Part shown: positions 7,166-15,960 of the stretch, one piece after another
How the letters are laid out: the number at the start of each line of letters is the position of its first letter
How positions within the stretch are numbered: the stretch's first letter is position 1
Source: Acidimicrobiaceae bacterium
GTDB lineage: Bacteria; Actinomycetota; Acidimicrobiia; Acidimicrobiales; Bog-793
Assembly: GCA_003140595.1 (NCBI GenBank)
Contig: PLKG01000109.1
Coordinates: 14,251-47,338, forward strand
Length of the DNA stretch: 33,088 nucleotides
Direction of reading: 5' to 3'
Notes under the pieces: generated by a model
Database searches by the model: none
What the model saw: only the letters and a program-made list of their open reading frames with translations
What the model was told of the DNA's origin: nothing
Program-made: the position numbers and the translations under genes

Positions 7166-8134
7166 TCAAGTCTGCGCGAGCAACGACAAATATCGCTCCG
7201 CCTCGATTGCCGCCATGCACCCGGAGCCAGCCGCCGTAACAGCCTGCCGGTAGACATGATCCTGGACGTCACCGCACGCGAAAACGCCGGGGACGTTTGT
7301 TCTCGGCCCTTCACGAGTGACGAGATAGCCCGCCTCGTCCGTCTCGAGTTGTCCTGCGAACAGCTCGCTGCTGGGAACGTGCCCGATTGCGACGAAGACC
7401 CCATCGGCTGGGAGAACCGACTCCTCGCCCGTGGTGACGTCTTTTACGAGCAGGCCGGTCACGCGTTGGTCGCCGAGCACGTCCACGACGACCGAGTCCC
7501 AGCGGAATGCGATCTTGTCAGTCCGAAATGCCCGGTCTTGCATAATCTTGGATGCCCGCAGCTCCTTGCGACGGTGGACGATCGTGACTGAATCGCCGAA
7601 TTTCGTGAGGAACAGCGCCTCTTCGAGCGCTGAGTCTCCTCCGCCCACGACGATGATCCGTTTGTCCCGGAAGAAGAACCCGTCGCAGGTGGCACAGGTC
7701 GAAACCCCGTAACCAAGCAGGCGGGCCTCGTTTTCGATGCCGAGCATGAGCGAGCGCGCTCCAGTCGCGATGATCAAAACCCTTGCCCTCAGAGTCGGCT
7801 CGGGCGCATCACGGTCACCGATCCAGATACCGATCGGCGTAGAGCCCAGATCGACCCGCGAGGCTCGTTCCGTCAGGATTTCCGCGCCGAAACGTTCGGC
7901 CTGAGCCCGCATGGAGACCATGAGCTCAGGACCGAGCACTCCGTGTGCGAAGCCGGGGAAGTTCTCGACTTCTGTTGTCAGCATGAGCTGGCCGCCCGGT
8001 TGGTCGCTCGAGGACGACGGCTCGCCCTCGAGAACGAGGGGACGAAGGTCGGCGCGAGCCGAATAGATCGCGGCGGTCAACCCAGCGGGACCTGAGCCGA
8101 GGATCACCAGGTCGCGCATCTCGCCGGACTGCAT
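7166..8134 (-). CDS. trxB: Thioredoxin reductase
   Basis: A 322-residue NADPH-dependent flavoenzyme that reduces thioredoxin. The FAD loop GSGPAG is at 13-18, the redox pair CATC at 147-150, the NADPH loop GGGDSA at 164-169, and the second FAD motif (FACGDVQD) near the C-terminus, with RQAVTAAGSGCMAA after it. The length is normal. The ATG at 8134 has AAAGG about ten bases upstream; a second ATG five codons in (MRDLVILGSG) could also serve. It is followed by trxA, forming a conserved trxB-trxA pair, and preceded 29 bases upstream by a small membrane protein gene. Confidence 0.97.
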   Translation of the reverse strand: MQSGEMRDLVILGSGPAGLTAAIYSARADLRPLVLEGEPSSSSDQPGGQLMLTTEVENFPGFAHGVLGPELMVSMRAQAERFGAEILTERASRVDLGSTPIGIWIGDRDAPEPTLRARVLIIATGARSLMLGIENEARLLGYGVSTCATCDGFFFRDKRIIVVGGGDSALEEALFLTKFGDSVTIVHRRKELRASKIMQDRAFRTDKIAFRWDSVVVDVLGDQRVTGLLVKDVTTGEESVLPADGVFVAIGHVPSSELFAGQLETDEAGYLVTREGPRTNVPGVFACGDVQDHVYRQAVTAAGSGCMAAIEAERYLSLLAQT

Positions 8135-8163
8135 CTAGGTCGCCTTTCTTCGTGCCGGGCCGG

Positions 8164-8469
8164 CTAGCTCCGGCTGTGGCGCATCCTGGATGTCAACGTC
8201 CCGACCGCCACGAAGATTCCGCCGATCAACAAGTAGCTCGCCCACACGCGTTGGTCGAAGACCTCGTTGTTGAGAAGGCGAATGAAACCGATGACGAACG
8301 CGACGAGGACAAAGATCACGACGGAGAATGCCAAGGCGCCGAAGATGACTACGCGGACAAGCTTCTGTACCGGCCGGACGGTGCGATCACGAACGAGCTC
8401 AACGAGCAGTCCGACCTTTTCGGTCAGCTGCGCAGCCCAGTCATCTTTTGGAGCCGACTCAGAAGACAT
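8164..8469 (-). CDS. Small two-helix membrane protein, unknown function
   Basis: The 101-residue product has a charged N-terminal half (~1-38, partly amphipathic) and two membrane segments (~39-65, and ~75-93) ending in a basic tail. It resembles in layout the small actinobacterial membrane proteins often labelled holin-X-like or phage-holin-family, but I cannot assign a function. It is 10 bases after degV and 29 bases before trxB on the same strand, so it is probably co-transcribed. Codon use and spacing support a real gene. In M. tuberculosis this position is held by sigM and its anti-sigma factor; no similarity to these is visible. Confidence 0.7.
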   Translation of the reverse strand: MSSESAPKDDWAAQLTEKVGLLVELVRDRTVRPVQKLVRVVIFGALAFSVVIFVLVAFVIGFIRLLNNEVFDQRVWASYLLIGGIFVAVGTLTSRMRHSRS

Positions 8470-8479
8470 GACCTGTACC

Positions 8480-9334
8480 TTAGCCTTCCGCGGTTTCCGC
8501 GAGCCGATAACAGATTCCGATGCATCGCGGCCCGGCGTGGGTCCCGATCACGGGACCGATGTAGTTGATGAGGATGTCCTCCCGGGGATACAGCCCGTCG
8601 ACCATGTCCAAGAAAACTTCAAGATCCGGTGCTGCGGCATGCGCCACCGCCAGGCCTTCCAGCTTGCCGGCCTGCTTCAACTTGTTGACCAAGTACTCGA
8701 GCGAGCCAGCACGTGTGCGCTGTCGCGACTCGGCTTCGGCGACACCGTCTCGGATCTCTATGATCGGCTTGATCGACAAGAGCGACCCCAAGAGGGCTCT
8801 TGCGGTTCCAATGCGACCACCCTTTCGGACATTGTCCATAGTGTCGAGGGCCCCGAATACGCGGATTTTCGGGACGACCGCACGGGCGGCTGACTCAGTG
8901 ATATCCAGATCATTTGTCGCACTTGCGACTTTCGCAGCCTCCAGTACCACCAACGCTTGGCCCAATGTGACCGTGCGGGTGTCCACAACCCGCACCTCGA
9001 TGCGCTCACGCACCTCATCGGCGCCGGCACATGCGGCTTGGTACGTCGAGGAAAGCCCTGCCGAGAGCGTGAGGCACACGACGCTGGCACACCCATCGTT
9101 CGCCGCCTGGGCGAAGCTCTCTGCAAACGCGCCCGGTGACGGCGCCGAGGTTTCGGGCAAAGCACTTGTCGTGTCACACCGGCGCCAAAATTCGGAAGGC
9201 TCTATCAGCCTCATCTCGTCGGGTCCCCAGTCGCCCAACCTCACGTCGAGTGGGACGATCCTGATGTCGTGTTCCTCGGCGAGGCTCGCGGGAATATCCC
9301 CCGCGCTATCGGTGACGATTCTTATCCCGGCCAT
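8480..9334 (-). CDS. DegV family fatty-acid-binding protein
   Basis: DegV proteins bind fatty acids; in Firmicutes some, named FakB, present the acid to the kinase FakA. The 284-residue product opens with IRIVTDSAGDIP, the family's first strand and ligand-contact serine, and continues with the expected SAPSPGAFAE, LSAGLSSTYQAA and VFGALDTMDNVRKGGRIG segments. ATG 9334 is chosen because GGAAAGGGAAG lies just upstream; a TTG at 9352 would add six residues. Its start overlaps the last 29 bases of murJ, implying translational coupling. No FakA-like kinase gene is in the window, so the partner is unknown. Confidence 0.9.
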   Translation of the reverse strand: MAGIRIVTDSAGDIPASLAEEHDIRIVPLDVRLGDWGPDEMRLIEPSEFWRRCDTTSALPETSAPSPGAFAESFAQAANDGCASVVCLTLSAGLSSTYQAACAGADEVRERIEVRVVDTRTVTLGQALVVLEAAKVASATNDLDITESAARAVVPKIRVFGALDTMDNVRKGGRIGTARALLGSLLSIKPIIEIRDGVAEAESRQRTRAGSLEYLVNKLKQAGKLEGLAVAHAAAPDLEVFLDMVDGLYPREDILINYIGPVIGTHAGPRCIGICYRLAETAEG

Positions 9335-11006
9335 GACTTCCCTTTCCGGCAATCGCGTGTCTCCGCTTCAAAGTTTGCCAGTCGGCAAAGGTCCCGGCGA
9401 GTCCTGCGGCAAGCGCATAGGCGATGATGCCTGACGAGACGCCGACGAACACGCGCACGAGCAGGCCAATGCCCTGGCCCGATCCGACACCTGCCAGAAC
9501 CAGGGCGACCACAAAGGCCATGACGAGAGAGCAGACCACCGTGCGCAATACATAGCGACCTACCGTGAAGCCGCCCAGGCTACCTATCCGGTTACGTAGG
9601 ACGGCCAGGGCCGCTATCGCAGCGACCGTATACGCGATAGCGAGTGAGAGGGCCAGTCCCTTGGCCCCGAGCGTGCTGCGAAAGGCGAACGCGAGCAGGA
9701 TGTTCAGCCCATTCTCCAACAAGTAGAGGAAAAAGGGAGTGCGTGTGTCGCGCATCGCCTGGAAGGCGAGAATTGTGAGCAGATAGATGCAGAACCCCGG
9801 CAGTCCCAATGCCAGGAGCTCCAACATCGTTGCGGTGAGGTGTGCCCCACTCAAGTGGTGCGCGCTTCCAGCCCCCAAGGAGATGAGCGAGATCGCAGGC
9901 AGGGCCAGAAGCAGATAGCCGACGACAGCCGGGATCACGCCTGCAAGGGTGCGACGCAGGCCGAGCCCGAACTGCTCTGCGAACCCGGCGGTGTCACCTT
10001 TGGTGAAGCGCGACGCCAGCGTCGGGGCCATCGTGGTCATGACCGAGACGGCGACGATGCCGAAAGGCAACTGGAAGAAGATCGACGCGTACGTGTAGGC
10101 AGTGAGCGAAGCTGCGCCAATGTTCACCGCGATCGCCGACACGACGAAGACCGCCATCTGATTGGCGATGACGAACCCGAGGGTCCAGCCCGAGAGATTG
10201 ATGATTTCGCGCACCGCGGAGTCGTTCGGCCGCCACCGCGGACGTATCTGCAGGCCGCAGTTCAACACGCTTGGAACGAGCGCCGCAGCCTGGATGATGA
10301 CACCCAGCGTCGTGCCGACGCCCAGCAGCAGGAGCAACCCGTGATCGCGTTGGACCGCGGCAAGGCTGTGGGTGTGACCGGCTGCGACGAAGGCCAAGAG
10401 GATGGAGATGGCGATGAGGTTGTTGAGGATCGGGGTGAATGCCGGTGCCGAGAAGCGGCGGGCAGTGTTCAGCACAGCGGTCATCAGGCTGACCGCGCCG
10501 TAGGCGAGCAGTTGAGGCGAGAACAGCCGCAGGAGATAGGTGGCCACTTGACGCTCGGCGACGATTCCTGCTCCGTGGCTTCCGACGGTGTACAGGTCGA
10601 TGATCAAAGGAGCAGCAAGGAAGAAGGCGACGGTCGCCGCGACAAGCACGCAAGCTGCCAAGGTCAACACGGCGGAGATCGATTCGACAGCTTCTTGTTC
10701 CGAGCGAGTCGCCAGGCGAGAGACGAACACCGGGACGAACGTGGCGGTGAGGACCCCGCCAAGCACGAGGTCGTGCACGATGTTCGGCGTGTTGTTGGCG
10801 AGGTTGAACGAGTCAGAAAGGGTCGTATACCCGAGGGCGTAGATCGCGACGAGGATGCGGAGTAGTCCGGTGACCCGCGAGATGAGCGTTCCCGCGGCGA
10901 CGTAGGCGGTCGCCGTGCCGAGACCCGGACTTGCCCGACTCGCGCGGGTTGCGACCCGCGAGGCCGCCGCACCAGGCGGGGCACTTTGGACACCTGTGAG
11001 TCCCAC
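9306..11006 (-). CDS. murJ: Lipid II flippase MurJ (MviN)
   Basis: MurJ is the multi-pass membrane protein that flips lipid II across the cytoplasmic membrane for peptidoglycan synthesis. The product (566 residues from GTG 11006) shows many hydrophobic segments and the family opening SRVTGLLRILVAIYALG, then GGVLTATFVPVFVSRL and a long MOP-superfamily core. Upstream the frame is open to 11204 but overlaps the DUF6049 gene and encodes an Arg-rich stretch unlike MurJ, so a downstream start is preferred; GTG 11006 has GGGGAT ten bases before it. No C-terminal pseudokinase domain is present, unlike the mycobacterial protein. It lies after the DUF6049 gene, as in M. tuberculosis (Rv3909-Rv3910), and overlaps degV. 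Confidence 0.92.
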   Translation of the reverse strand: MGLTGVQSAPPGAAASRVATRASRASPGLGTATAYVAAGTLISRVTGLLRILVAIYALGYTTLSDSFNLANNTPNIVHDLVLGGVLTATFVPVFVSRLATRSEQEAVESISAVLTLAACVLVAATVAFFLAAPLIIDLYTVGSHGAGIVAERQVATYLLRLFSPQLLAYGAVSLMTAVLNTARRFSAPAFTPILNNLIAISILLAFVAAGHTHSLAAVQRDHGLLLLLGVGTTLGVIIQAAALVPSVLNCGLQIRPRWRPNDSAVREIINLSGWTLGFVIANQMAVFVVSAIAVNIGAASLTAYTYASIFFQLPFGIVAVSVMTTMAPTLASRFTKGDTAGFAEQFGLGLRRTLAGVIPAVVGYLLLALPAISLISLGAGSAHHLSGAHLTATMLELLALGLPGFCIYLLTILAFQAMRDTRTPFFLYLLENGLNILLAFAFRSTLGAKGLALSLAIAYTVAAIAALAVLRNRIGSLGGFTVGRYVLRTVVCSLVMAFVVALVLAGVGSGQGIGLLVRVFVGVSSGIIAYALAAGLAGTFADWQTLKRRHAIAGKGSHGRDKNRHR

Positions 11007-11098
11007 GGGTGCAGGTATCCCCGGCAGGGTGCGGGGCAGGCGTCCGCGGTAGATCGTCCTTTGATCGCCGCGGCCGTAGGAATGCCGCCGCCTGCGTC

Positions 11099-13345
11099 TC
11101 ACGGGGCGAGATCCGGAACGGCGCCGGAAGTCGGGTCGATATTCGGACTGCGGCCATGTCTGGCCGCGTGCCGTCGGCGACGACGCGACGCGGACCGGAA
11201 CCACCAGAACAGCAGGAAGGCCCCTGCGCTAGCTGTGAGCGCGATCGCGACGCCTGAGATCGCGGTGGACCGGATCGTGAACTGGGCGTGCGCCAGTTCG
11301 AGACGACCAGTTGGGGAGAAAAGCTGCAATTCGAGGTTCGAGTCTCCTGAGGTTCGTGTCCCCACGTGCACGATGAAGCTCGTGGTACCCCGCCTGAGCA
11401 CGACCTTCATGGCGGTGGATGAAGTCAGATTCGCACCCGAGACCGCCAAGATGACCTGGAGCGGCGTGCCTGAGCCCGAGGTGATCGCAATCGGGAGTCT
11501 CGCCGACGACGATGTGACGGTCACGGTGCGGCCCGGCGGCAGGCTGAGTTCGGAGCCGAGCCCGTCCATCATGGTGAGGGGCGCCGACAGGTACGTCTGG
11601 CGGATATCGGGATGCATACCTGCGGTCTCGGCCAACAAGATCGCGTCGCCGAGGTTGTCGATTGTCGCGGTGTCACTCGGGATGATCGATGAGAGCTCCG
11701 CCAGTTGGACGCGTGAGGTCTCTACTTGTCCGGCGGTGATTGACCCGTCGGCGCTCAGTGCCGGGTTCAGGATTGAGCGAACGGCAGCCGAGCAACCTGT
11801 GACGACGCTAGGTGGTTGCTGGCAAAGTCCCCGTGGGACCGTCTGGAAGAGCTGGCCGATTGACACTGTCGTCACGATCGGACTCGAAACGAGCCCCCGG
11901 AGCAACGCGCCGAGGAATCCAGCCTCAGGTGCCCAGGACTGAGGAGCGACGAGCACCACGCCTCTCGTCTGTTGGTAGTTGGGGGAGTCGAAGTAGAGCT
12001 CGGCCAGGTCAGCTAGCAACTGTTGGGCTCGAAGGGCCGAGCTGCCGGGCCCACTCAGATGTGCGGCCAGGCCTGGGTCGGCCTGCACGCCCTCCACAGA
12101 GGATCCTTGGATGCGAAACGGGGCCGAGAGCGTGTAAGGCCATTGCGCCGCTGCCGGAGCGGTGCTGGGCGACGACTGGAGATTGCTTTCTGGTACCACG
12201 ACCCGACTAACGCCGTCGTCGGCAAGCGCTTTCAGGCCGTGCATGCCGATAGGCGAGGTTGCGATGTAGACCCGCGAGCTCTCGGAAACATGGAGCACCT
12301 TCGCGAAGACGGCGTTGCCGCGCTCGAACTGGTCCGTAAGGTCAGTTTCGAGGCCGGCCCGGATCAGCCGAGTCGGATTGACGGCACTGAACGGGCCGTC
12401 CACCATCGCGCCGCGCTCGGAGGCCAGAATGCTCACGAGCTTCGCGTGGTCCCGACTTCGGGCCAGAGCAAGCAGCGTCTGCCCGTATACGTCCACGGTC
12501 AGTGGTGCATTGGGCCAGCTTGCCTCCGCATGAGCAATGGACTCGATCCGGGAGATGGTCTCGGAGGAGACCGTCGGTTTCCCGGCGGGAGCCAGTGCCA
12601 CGGGTGCCCCAACGGGGACGACAAAGGAGAAGCGAAGGCGCCCCTGTGGCGCGACCGTCGAGGGGACGACGATCAGGTAGGTCGTGAAGGAGTCGACGGT
12701 GACCGGCTGTCCTGTCAAGACGTCGACGAGGGAAACCTGAAGCGGGTAGACGCCGCCGCAGCCGCCGTATCGCGGCGGGCAAGGGAGCTCGAACACCTTG
12801 TCCGAAGGCACCTGCGCCGGGACTTGGCCGGAGAGCTCGGTTCCTCCGACGTAGATGTACGCCGAGCCGTGGGCCTCGGTGATCGAATGCAGGGAGAAGG
12901 TGATGAGCGAGAGCTGGTTCAGTCCAGCGAGCTGGCCCGCGGCGGTGGTATCGAACTCGTAGCGGCTCGCCAATGCCGATTGGTCAGGCTCGGTGTACAG
13001 CGCCAGGTTCACAAGCAGATCCTGGGCAGGGATGCTCGAACGCACACGAAGGCCGAGCCGGATAGGAATGTTCGAGCTGTGCACCCAGGGATCCTGGGAA
13101 GTAAGCGTGATGACGCCCCTGGGGAGCACCTGAGCCTCAGCGGCACGTGAGAGGCCGATCGACGTGGTGGCAAATAGGAGAGCGACGATGGCGAGCAGGG
13201 CGAGGACGGTTCGAGCATTGAGCCGCCCGAGCGGCGTCAACGCTGACCGGGCATCGCTGAGCCATGGGGCGGACGGCAACGGTGGTCTTGTCCTCCGATC
13301 GGACACGCGAGACGCAGCGAGCCTATAGGCGCTCGGGGTGCTCAT
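11099..13345 (-). CDS. DUF6049 family secreted/membrane-anchored protein
   Basis: The 748-residue product matches the layout of the actinobacterial DUF6049 family (Rv3909 in M. tuberculosis), found next to murJ and of unproven function. From ATG 13345 there is a short Arg-rich head, a membrane segment or signal (46-64), a large extracellular part, and a C-terminal membrane helix (~690-716, VAIALTASAGAFLLFWWF) followed by an Arg-rich cytosolic tail. This gives a type I anchor. The reading frame is open back to 13483, but that would run into the divergent gene at 13438, so 13345 is preferred; no clear ribosome binding site was found. It is the first gene of the leftward run. A role in envelope assembly with MurJ is inference from context. 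Confidence 0.8.
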   Translation of the reverse strand: MSTPSAYRLAASRVSDRRTRPPLPSAPWLSDARSALTPLGRLNARTVLALLAIVALLFATTSIGLSRAAEAQVLPRGVITLTSQDPWVHSSNIPIRLGLRVRSSIPAQDLLVNLALYTEPDQSALASRYEFDTTAAGQLAGLNQLSLITFSLHSITEAHGSAYIYVGGTELSGQVPAQVPSDKVFELPCPPRYGGCGGVYPLQVSLVDVLTGQPVTVDSFTTYLIVVPSTVAPQGRLRFSFVVPVGAPVALAPAGKPTVSSETISRIESIAHAEASWPNAPLTVDVYGQTLLALARSRDHAKLVSILASERGAMVDGPFSAVNPTRLIRAGLETDLTDQFERGNAVFAKVLHVSESSRVYIATSPIGMHGLKALADDGVSRVVVPESNLQSSPSTAPAAAQWPYTLSAPFRIQGSSVEGVQADPGLAAHLSGPGSSALRAQQLLADLAELYFDSPNYQQTRGVVLVAPQSWAPEAGFLGALLRGLVSSPIVTTVSIGQLFQTVPRGLCQQPPSVVTGCSAAVRSILNPALSADGSITAGQVETSRVQLAELSSIIPSDTATIDNLGDAILLAETAGMHPDIRQTYLSAPLTMMDGLGSELSLPPGRTVTVTSSSARLPIAITSGSGTPLQVILAVSGANLTSSTAMKVVLRRGTTSFIVHVGTRTSGDSNLELQLFSPTGRLELAHAQFTIRSTAISGVAIALTASAGAFLLFWWFRSASRRRRRHAARHGRSPNIDPTSGAVPDLAP

Positions 13346-13425
13346 ACAGGTGGACGGGAGCACGAGACGCGTCCTGACTCCGAAATGGCCGTCGGATCGC
13401 CGACGCCCGTCAGCCCCAGTGGCGG

Positions 13426-13437
13426 TACCGTCGTGGG
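13426..13437 (+). promoter_or_regulatory. Possible -10 element of a leaderless HDAC-family transcript
   Basis: TACCGT at 13426-13431 fits the TANNNT -10 pattern and ends six bases before ATG 13438. There is no convincing ribosome binding site, so transcription could begin at the ATG, as is common in actinobacteria. No clear -35 was found. Confidence 0.35.
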
Positions 13438-14460
13438 ATGGCAGTGCTGTTCGGGCGTCACGAGGAGTTCGCAGCGCACGCAACAGGAGAGTGGCACCCT
13501 GAGCGTGCCGAGCGTCTGGAGGCAGTCTTCGCGGGCGTCGAGCACTCGCCGGCGGCAGGCGTGACTATTTCGTTCGAGCCCCGCCGGGCCACACGTGGAG
13601 AGCTCGAGATCGTTCACGACCCGTTGTACATCGAACGCATCGAGGACCACTGCCTCGGAGGAGGCGGCCACCTCGATGAGGACACGGTTGCCGCCCCTGC
13701 TTCGTTCGACGCAGCCCTGCGCGCGGCGGGTGCAGGGCTGGACGCGGCCGAACGATTGCGGAACGGTGAGGGCGACGTCGCCTTTCTGGCGGTGCGACCT
13801 CCTGGACATCACGCGCTCGTAGCGAGAGCCATGGGTTTCTGCCTGTTCAACAACGTCGCCGTCACAGCGGCCTCAATTGCGGCGCTAGGTGAGCGTGTCA
13901 TGGTTCTCGACTGGGACGCCCATCACGGAAACGGGACCCAAGACATCTTCTACGAGCGTTCTGACGTGCTTTGTGTTTCGCTCCATCAGTTCCCCTTCTA
14001 TCCCGGGACCGGGTCGCTAGGCGAGGTCGGAAGCGGCATGGGCCGGGGCGCCACCGTCAATCTGCCGTTTCCGGCTGGAACCGCGGGGGACGCTTACCGC
14101 TTAGCCTTTGACGACGTGATTGCTCCGCTGGCTGAGGAGTTCGCCCCGGACTGGCTGTTGATCTCTGCTGGATTCGACGCGCATCGTGCTGATCCGTTGA
14201 CCGATCTGGGGCTCACCGCCGGTGACTTCGCGGACTTGACCTCGCGGGCGGTGCACCTGGTGCCGCGCGGACGGCTCATAGCGTTTCTCGAGGGCGGCTA
14301 CGACCTCACCTCGCTGGCCCTCTGCGTGGGTGCGTGCGTGGCCGCGCTCGGCGGTGTCGATTACCGACCCGAAGCCGCCTCCAGGGGCGAGACGACCGAG
14401 CACGCGCGCGAGGTCATCGCCACGGCAGGTCGATTTCACCGGGCGGCGCTCGCACGATGA
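13438..14460 (+). CDS. Histone-deacetylase-family (AcuC/HDAC-like) amidohydrolase
   Basis: A 340-residue zinc deacetylase of the arginase/HDAC fold. Bacterial members remove acetyl groups from proteins, polyamines or small molecules. Catalytic features are intact: RPPGHHA with the histidine pair at 124-125, DWDAHHGNGTQ with zinc ligands Asp160 and His162, SAGFDAHRADPL with the third ligand Asp247, and EGGYD with the transition-state tyrosine. Length matches the family. It diverges from the DUF6049 gene and its stop overlaps the start of the CCA enzyme gene (ATGA at 14457-14460), so the two are co-translated. The substrate cannot be told from sequence; a link to tRNA metabolism is only suggested by the pairing. 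Confidence 0.93.
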   Translation: MAVLFGRHEEFAAHATGEWHPERAERLEAVFAGVEHSPAAGVTISFEPRRATRGELEIVHDPLYIERIEDHCLGGGGHLDEDTVAAPASFDAALRAAGAGLDAAERLRNGEGDVAFLAVRPPGHHALVARAMGFCLFNNVAVTAASIAALGERVMVLDWDAHHGNGTQDIFYERSDVLCVSLHQFPFYPGTGSLGEVGSGMGRGATVNLPFPAGTAGDAYRLAFDDVIAPLAEEFAPDWLLISAGFDAHRADPLTDLGLTAGDFADLTSRAVHLVPRGRLIAFLEGGYDLTSLALCVGACVAALGGVDYRPEAASRGETTEHAREVIATAGRFHRAALAR

Positions 14461-15869
14461 CCGGGAAACCGGTCTCTCCGGTCGTGGTTCCAGAGCGGCT
14501 CCGTCCAGTTCTGGATGCCACACGACCGATTGCCGAGCGTTTCGAGTCTGCCGGGAAGCGGTTGTTCCTCGTCGGCGGGCCCGTGCGTGACGGCATCGCC
14601 GGACGGCCCGGCGGGGTGGAACCGGGCCCGGAGGTCGACATTGATCTCACGACGGACGCGACTCCCGATGAGATCGAGTTGTTGGTCGCCGACTTGAGCG
14701 ACGCGATGTGGAACCAAGGCAAGAGGTTCGGGACCATCGGATTCATGCGCGCCGGGCGCCGTTTCGAGATCACAACTCACCGGGCAGAGGTCTACGTGCC
14801 CGAATCCCGCAAGCCCGAGGTGCAGTTCGGACGCGATATCGAAACTGACCTGTCGCGCCGAGACTTCACCGTGAACGCGATGGCGCTCAGTCTGCCGGGC
14901 CTCGAGCTGGTCGATCCCTTCAACGGCATCACCGATCTCGCGGCGAAGCGGTTGCGAACCCCGCTAGAGCCAGAGGTGTCGTTCTCGGACGATCCACTGC
15001 GCATGCTCCGCGCCGCCCGGTTCATCGCCGGGTACGGACTGAGCCCCGACACTGAGCTCGTAGCGGCAGTCGGGTCCATGCGTTCGCGCCTCGAGATCGT
15101 CTCCAGGGAACGGATCAGGGACGAGTTGGACAAGTTACTCCTGTTGCCGTACCCGGCGCCGGGGCTCTGGTTCCTCGTCAACACCGGATTGGCCGAGGAG
15201 TTCCTTCCCGAGTTGCCGGCGCTCGCCCTCGAGCAGGACCCGATCCAGAGGCACAAGGACGTCCTTGCTCACACGATCGCGGTCGTCGAGAAGACAAGTC
15301 CTGAGAGAGTTCTACGGTTGGCGGCGCTCTTCCACGACGTCGGGAAGCCCGCAACACGCTCGATCAGTTCCGGTGGGGTCCACTTCCATCACCACGACGT
15401 CGTCGGGGCGAGAATGGCGCGCAAACGGATGCAGGTGCTGCGCTATCCGACCGAAGTCATTGACGACGTCGAACGGCTCGTGGCGCTCCATCTGCGGTTC
15501 CACACCTACAAGATGGGCTGGACGGACGCGGCGACGCGCCGGTACGCGCACGACGCCGGCCCGCTTCTCGGTCGTCTGAACGAACTGACGCGTTGTGACT
15601 GCACGACACGCAACGAAGCCAAGGCGAGGGAACTCGGCCTACGCATCGACGAGCTCGAGAGACGCCTCGTCGAGCTTCGCGAGCGCGAGGAATTGGACTC
15701 CATACGTCCGCAACTCGACGGCGTCGCAGTGATGAAACACCTCAACATCGCGCCGGGCCGAGATGTCGGCGCGGCCCTCGACTTCTTGCTGCAGATTCGA
15801 CTCGACGAAGGACTTCTTCCGGAGGAGGAGATTCTGCGGCGGCTCGACGCGTGGTGGGCGGAGCGGTAA
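14457..15869 (+). CDS. cca: CCA tRNA nucleotidyltransferase (PcnA/PcnB family, HD domain)
   Basis: A class II nucleotidyltransferase that adds or repairs the 3' CCA of tRNAs. The 470 residues contain LVGGPVRDGIAG (38-49), the metal motif DID (61-63), RRDFTVNAMAL, the RNA-binding segment DPLRMLRAARFIAGYG, and an HD domain with LFHDVGKP (His293-Asp294) and later histidines. Length agrees with actinobacterial PcnA. ATG 14457 overlaps the stop of the HDAC-family gene; the frame is open upstream to 14334 but that lies inside the previous gene. In M. tuberculosis the homologue Rv3907c lies near mutT4, Rv3909 and murJ. A true poly(A) polymerase activity cannot be excluded, but the HD domain favours CCA addition. 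Confidence 0.93.
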   Translation: MTGKPVSPVVVPERLRPVLDATRPIAERFESAGKRLFLVGGPVRDGIAGRPGGVEPGPEVDIDLTTDATPDEIELLVADLSDAMWNQGKRFGTIGFMRAGRRFEITTHRAEVYVPESRKPEVQFGRDIETDLSRRDFTVNAMALSLPGLELVDPFNGITDLAAKRLRTPLEPEVSFSDDPLRMLRAARFIAGYGLSPDTELVAAVGSMRSRLEIVSRERIRDELDKLLLLPYPAPGLWFLVNTGLAEEFLPELPALALEQDPIQRHKDVLAHTIAVVEKTSPERVLRLAALFHDVGKPATRSISSGGVHFHHHDVVGARMARKRMQVLRYPTEVIDDVERLVALHLRFHTYKMGWTDAATRRYAHDAGPLLGRLNELTRCDCTTRNEAKARELGLRIDELERRLVELREREELDSIRPQLDGVAVMKHLNIAPGRDVGAALDFLLQIRLDEGLLPEEEILRRLDAWWAER

Positions 15870-15960
15870 CGACCTGGCGGGTCTGCTGGGCTCGGATCCC
15901 CGTCGCACAGGTGACATCGAGACGAGCGCGTCGGCCCGCACTTGGTCGGTGCCGAGTCCT

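Noticed and set aside
9840-10865. Long + strand frame opposite murJ
   Set aside because: Its product is rich in Asp, Arg and Gln without any domain, and it lies fully opposite a clear MurJ; it is a GC-driven shadow.
11007-11204. N-terminal extension of MurJ
   Set aside because: It lies largely within the DUF6049 gene and encodes an Arg-rich stretch foreign to MurJ; a start at 11006 fits family length.
12023-13150. Long + strand frame opposite the DUF6049 gene
   Set aside because: No recognisable domain, and the opposite strand carries a coherent signal-anchored protein of expected length and neighbourhood.
15870-15960. Terminator between the convergent CCA and lacI-type genes
   Set aside because: Only four-pair stems and no T-run could be found.
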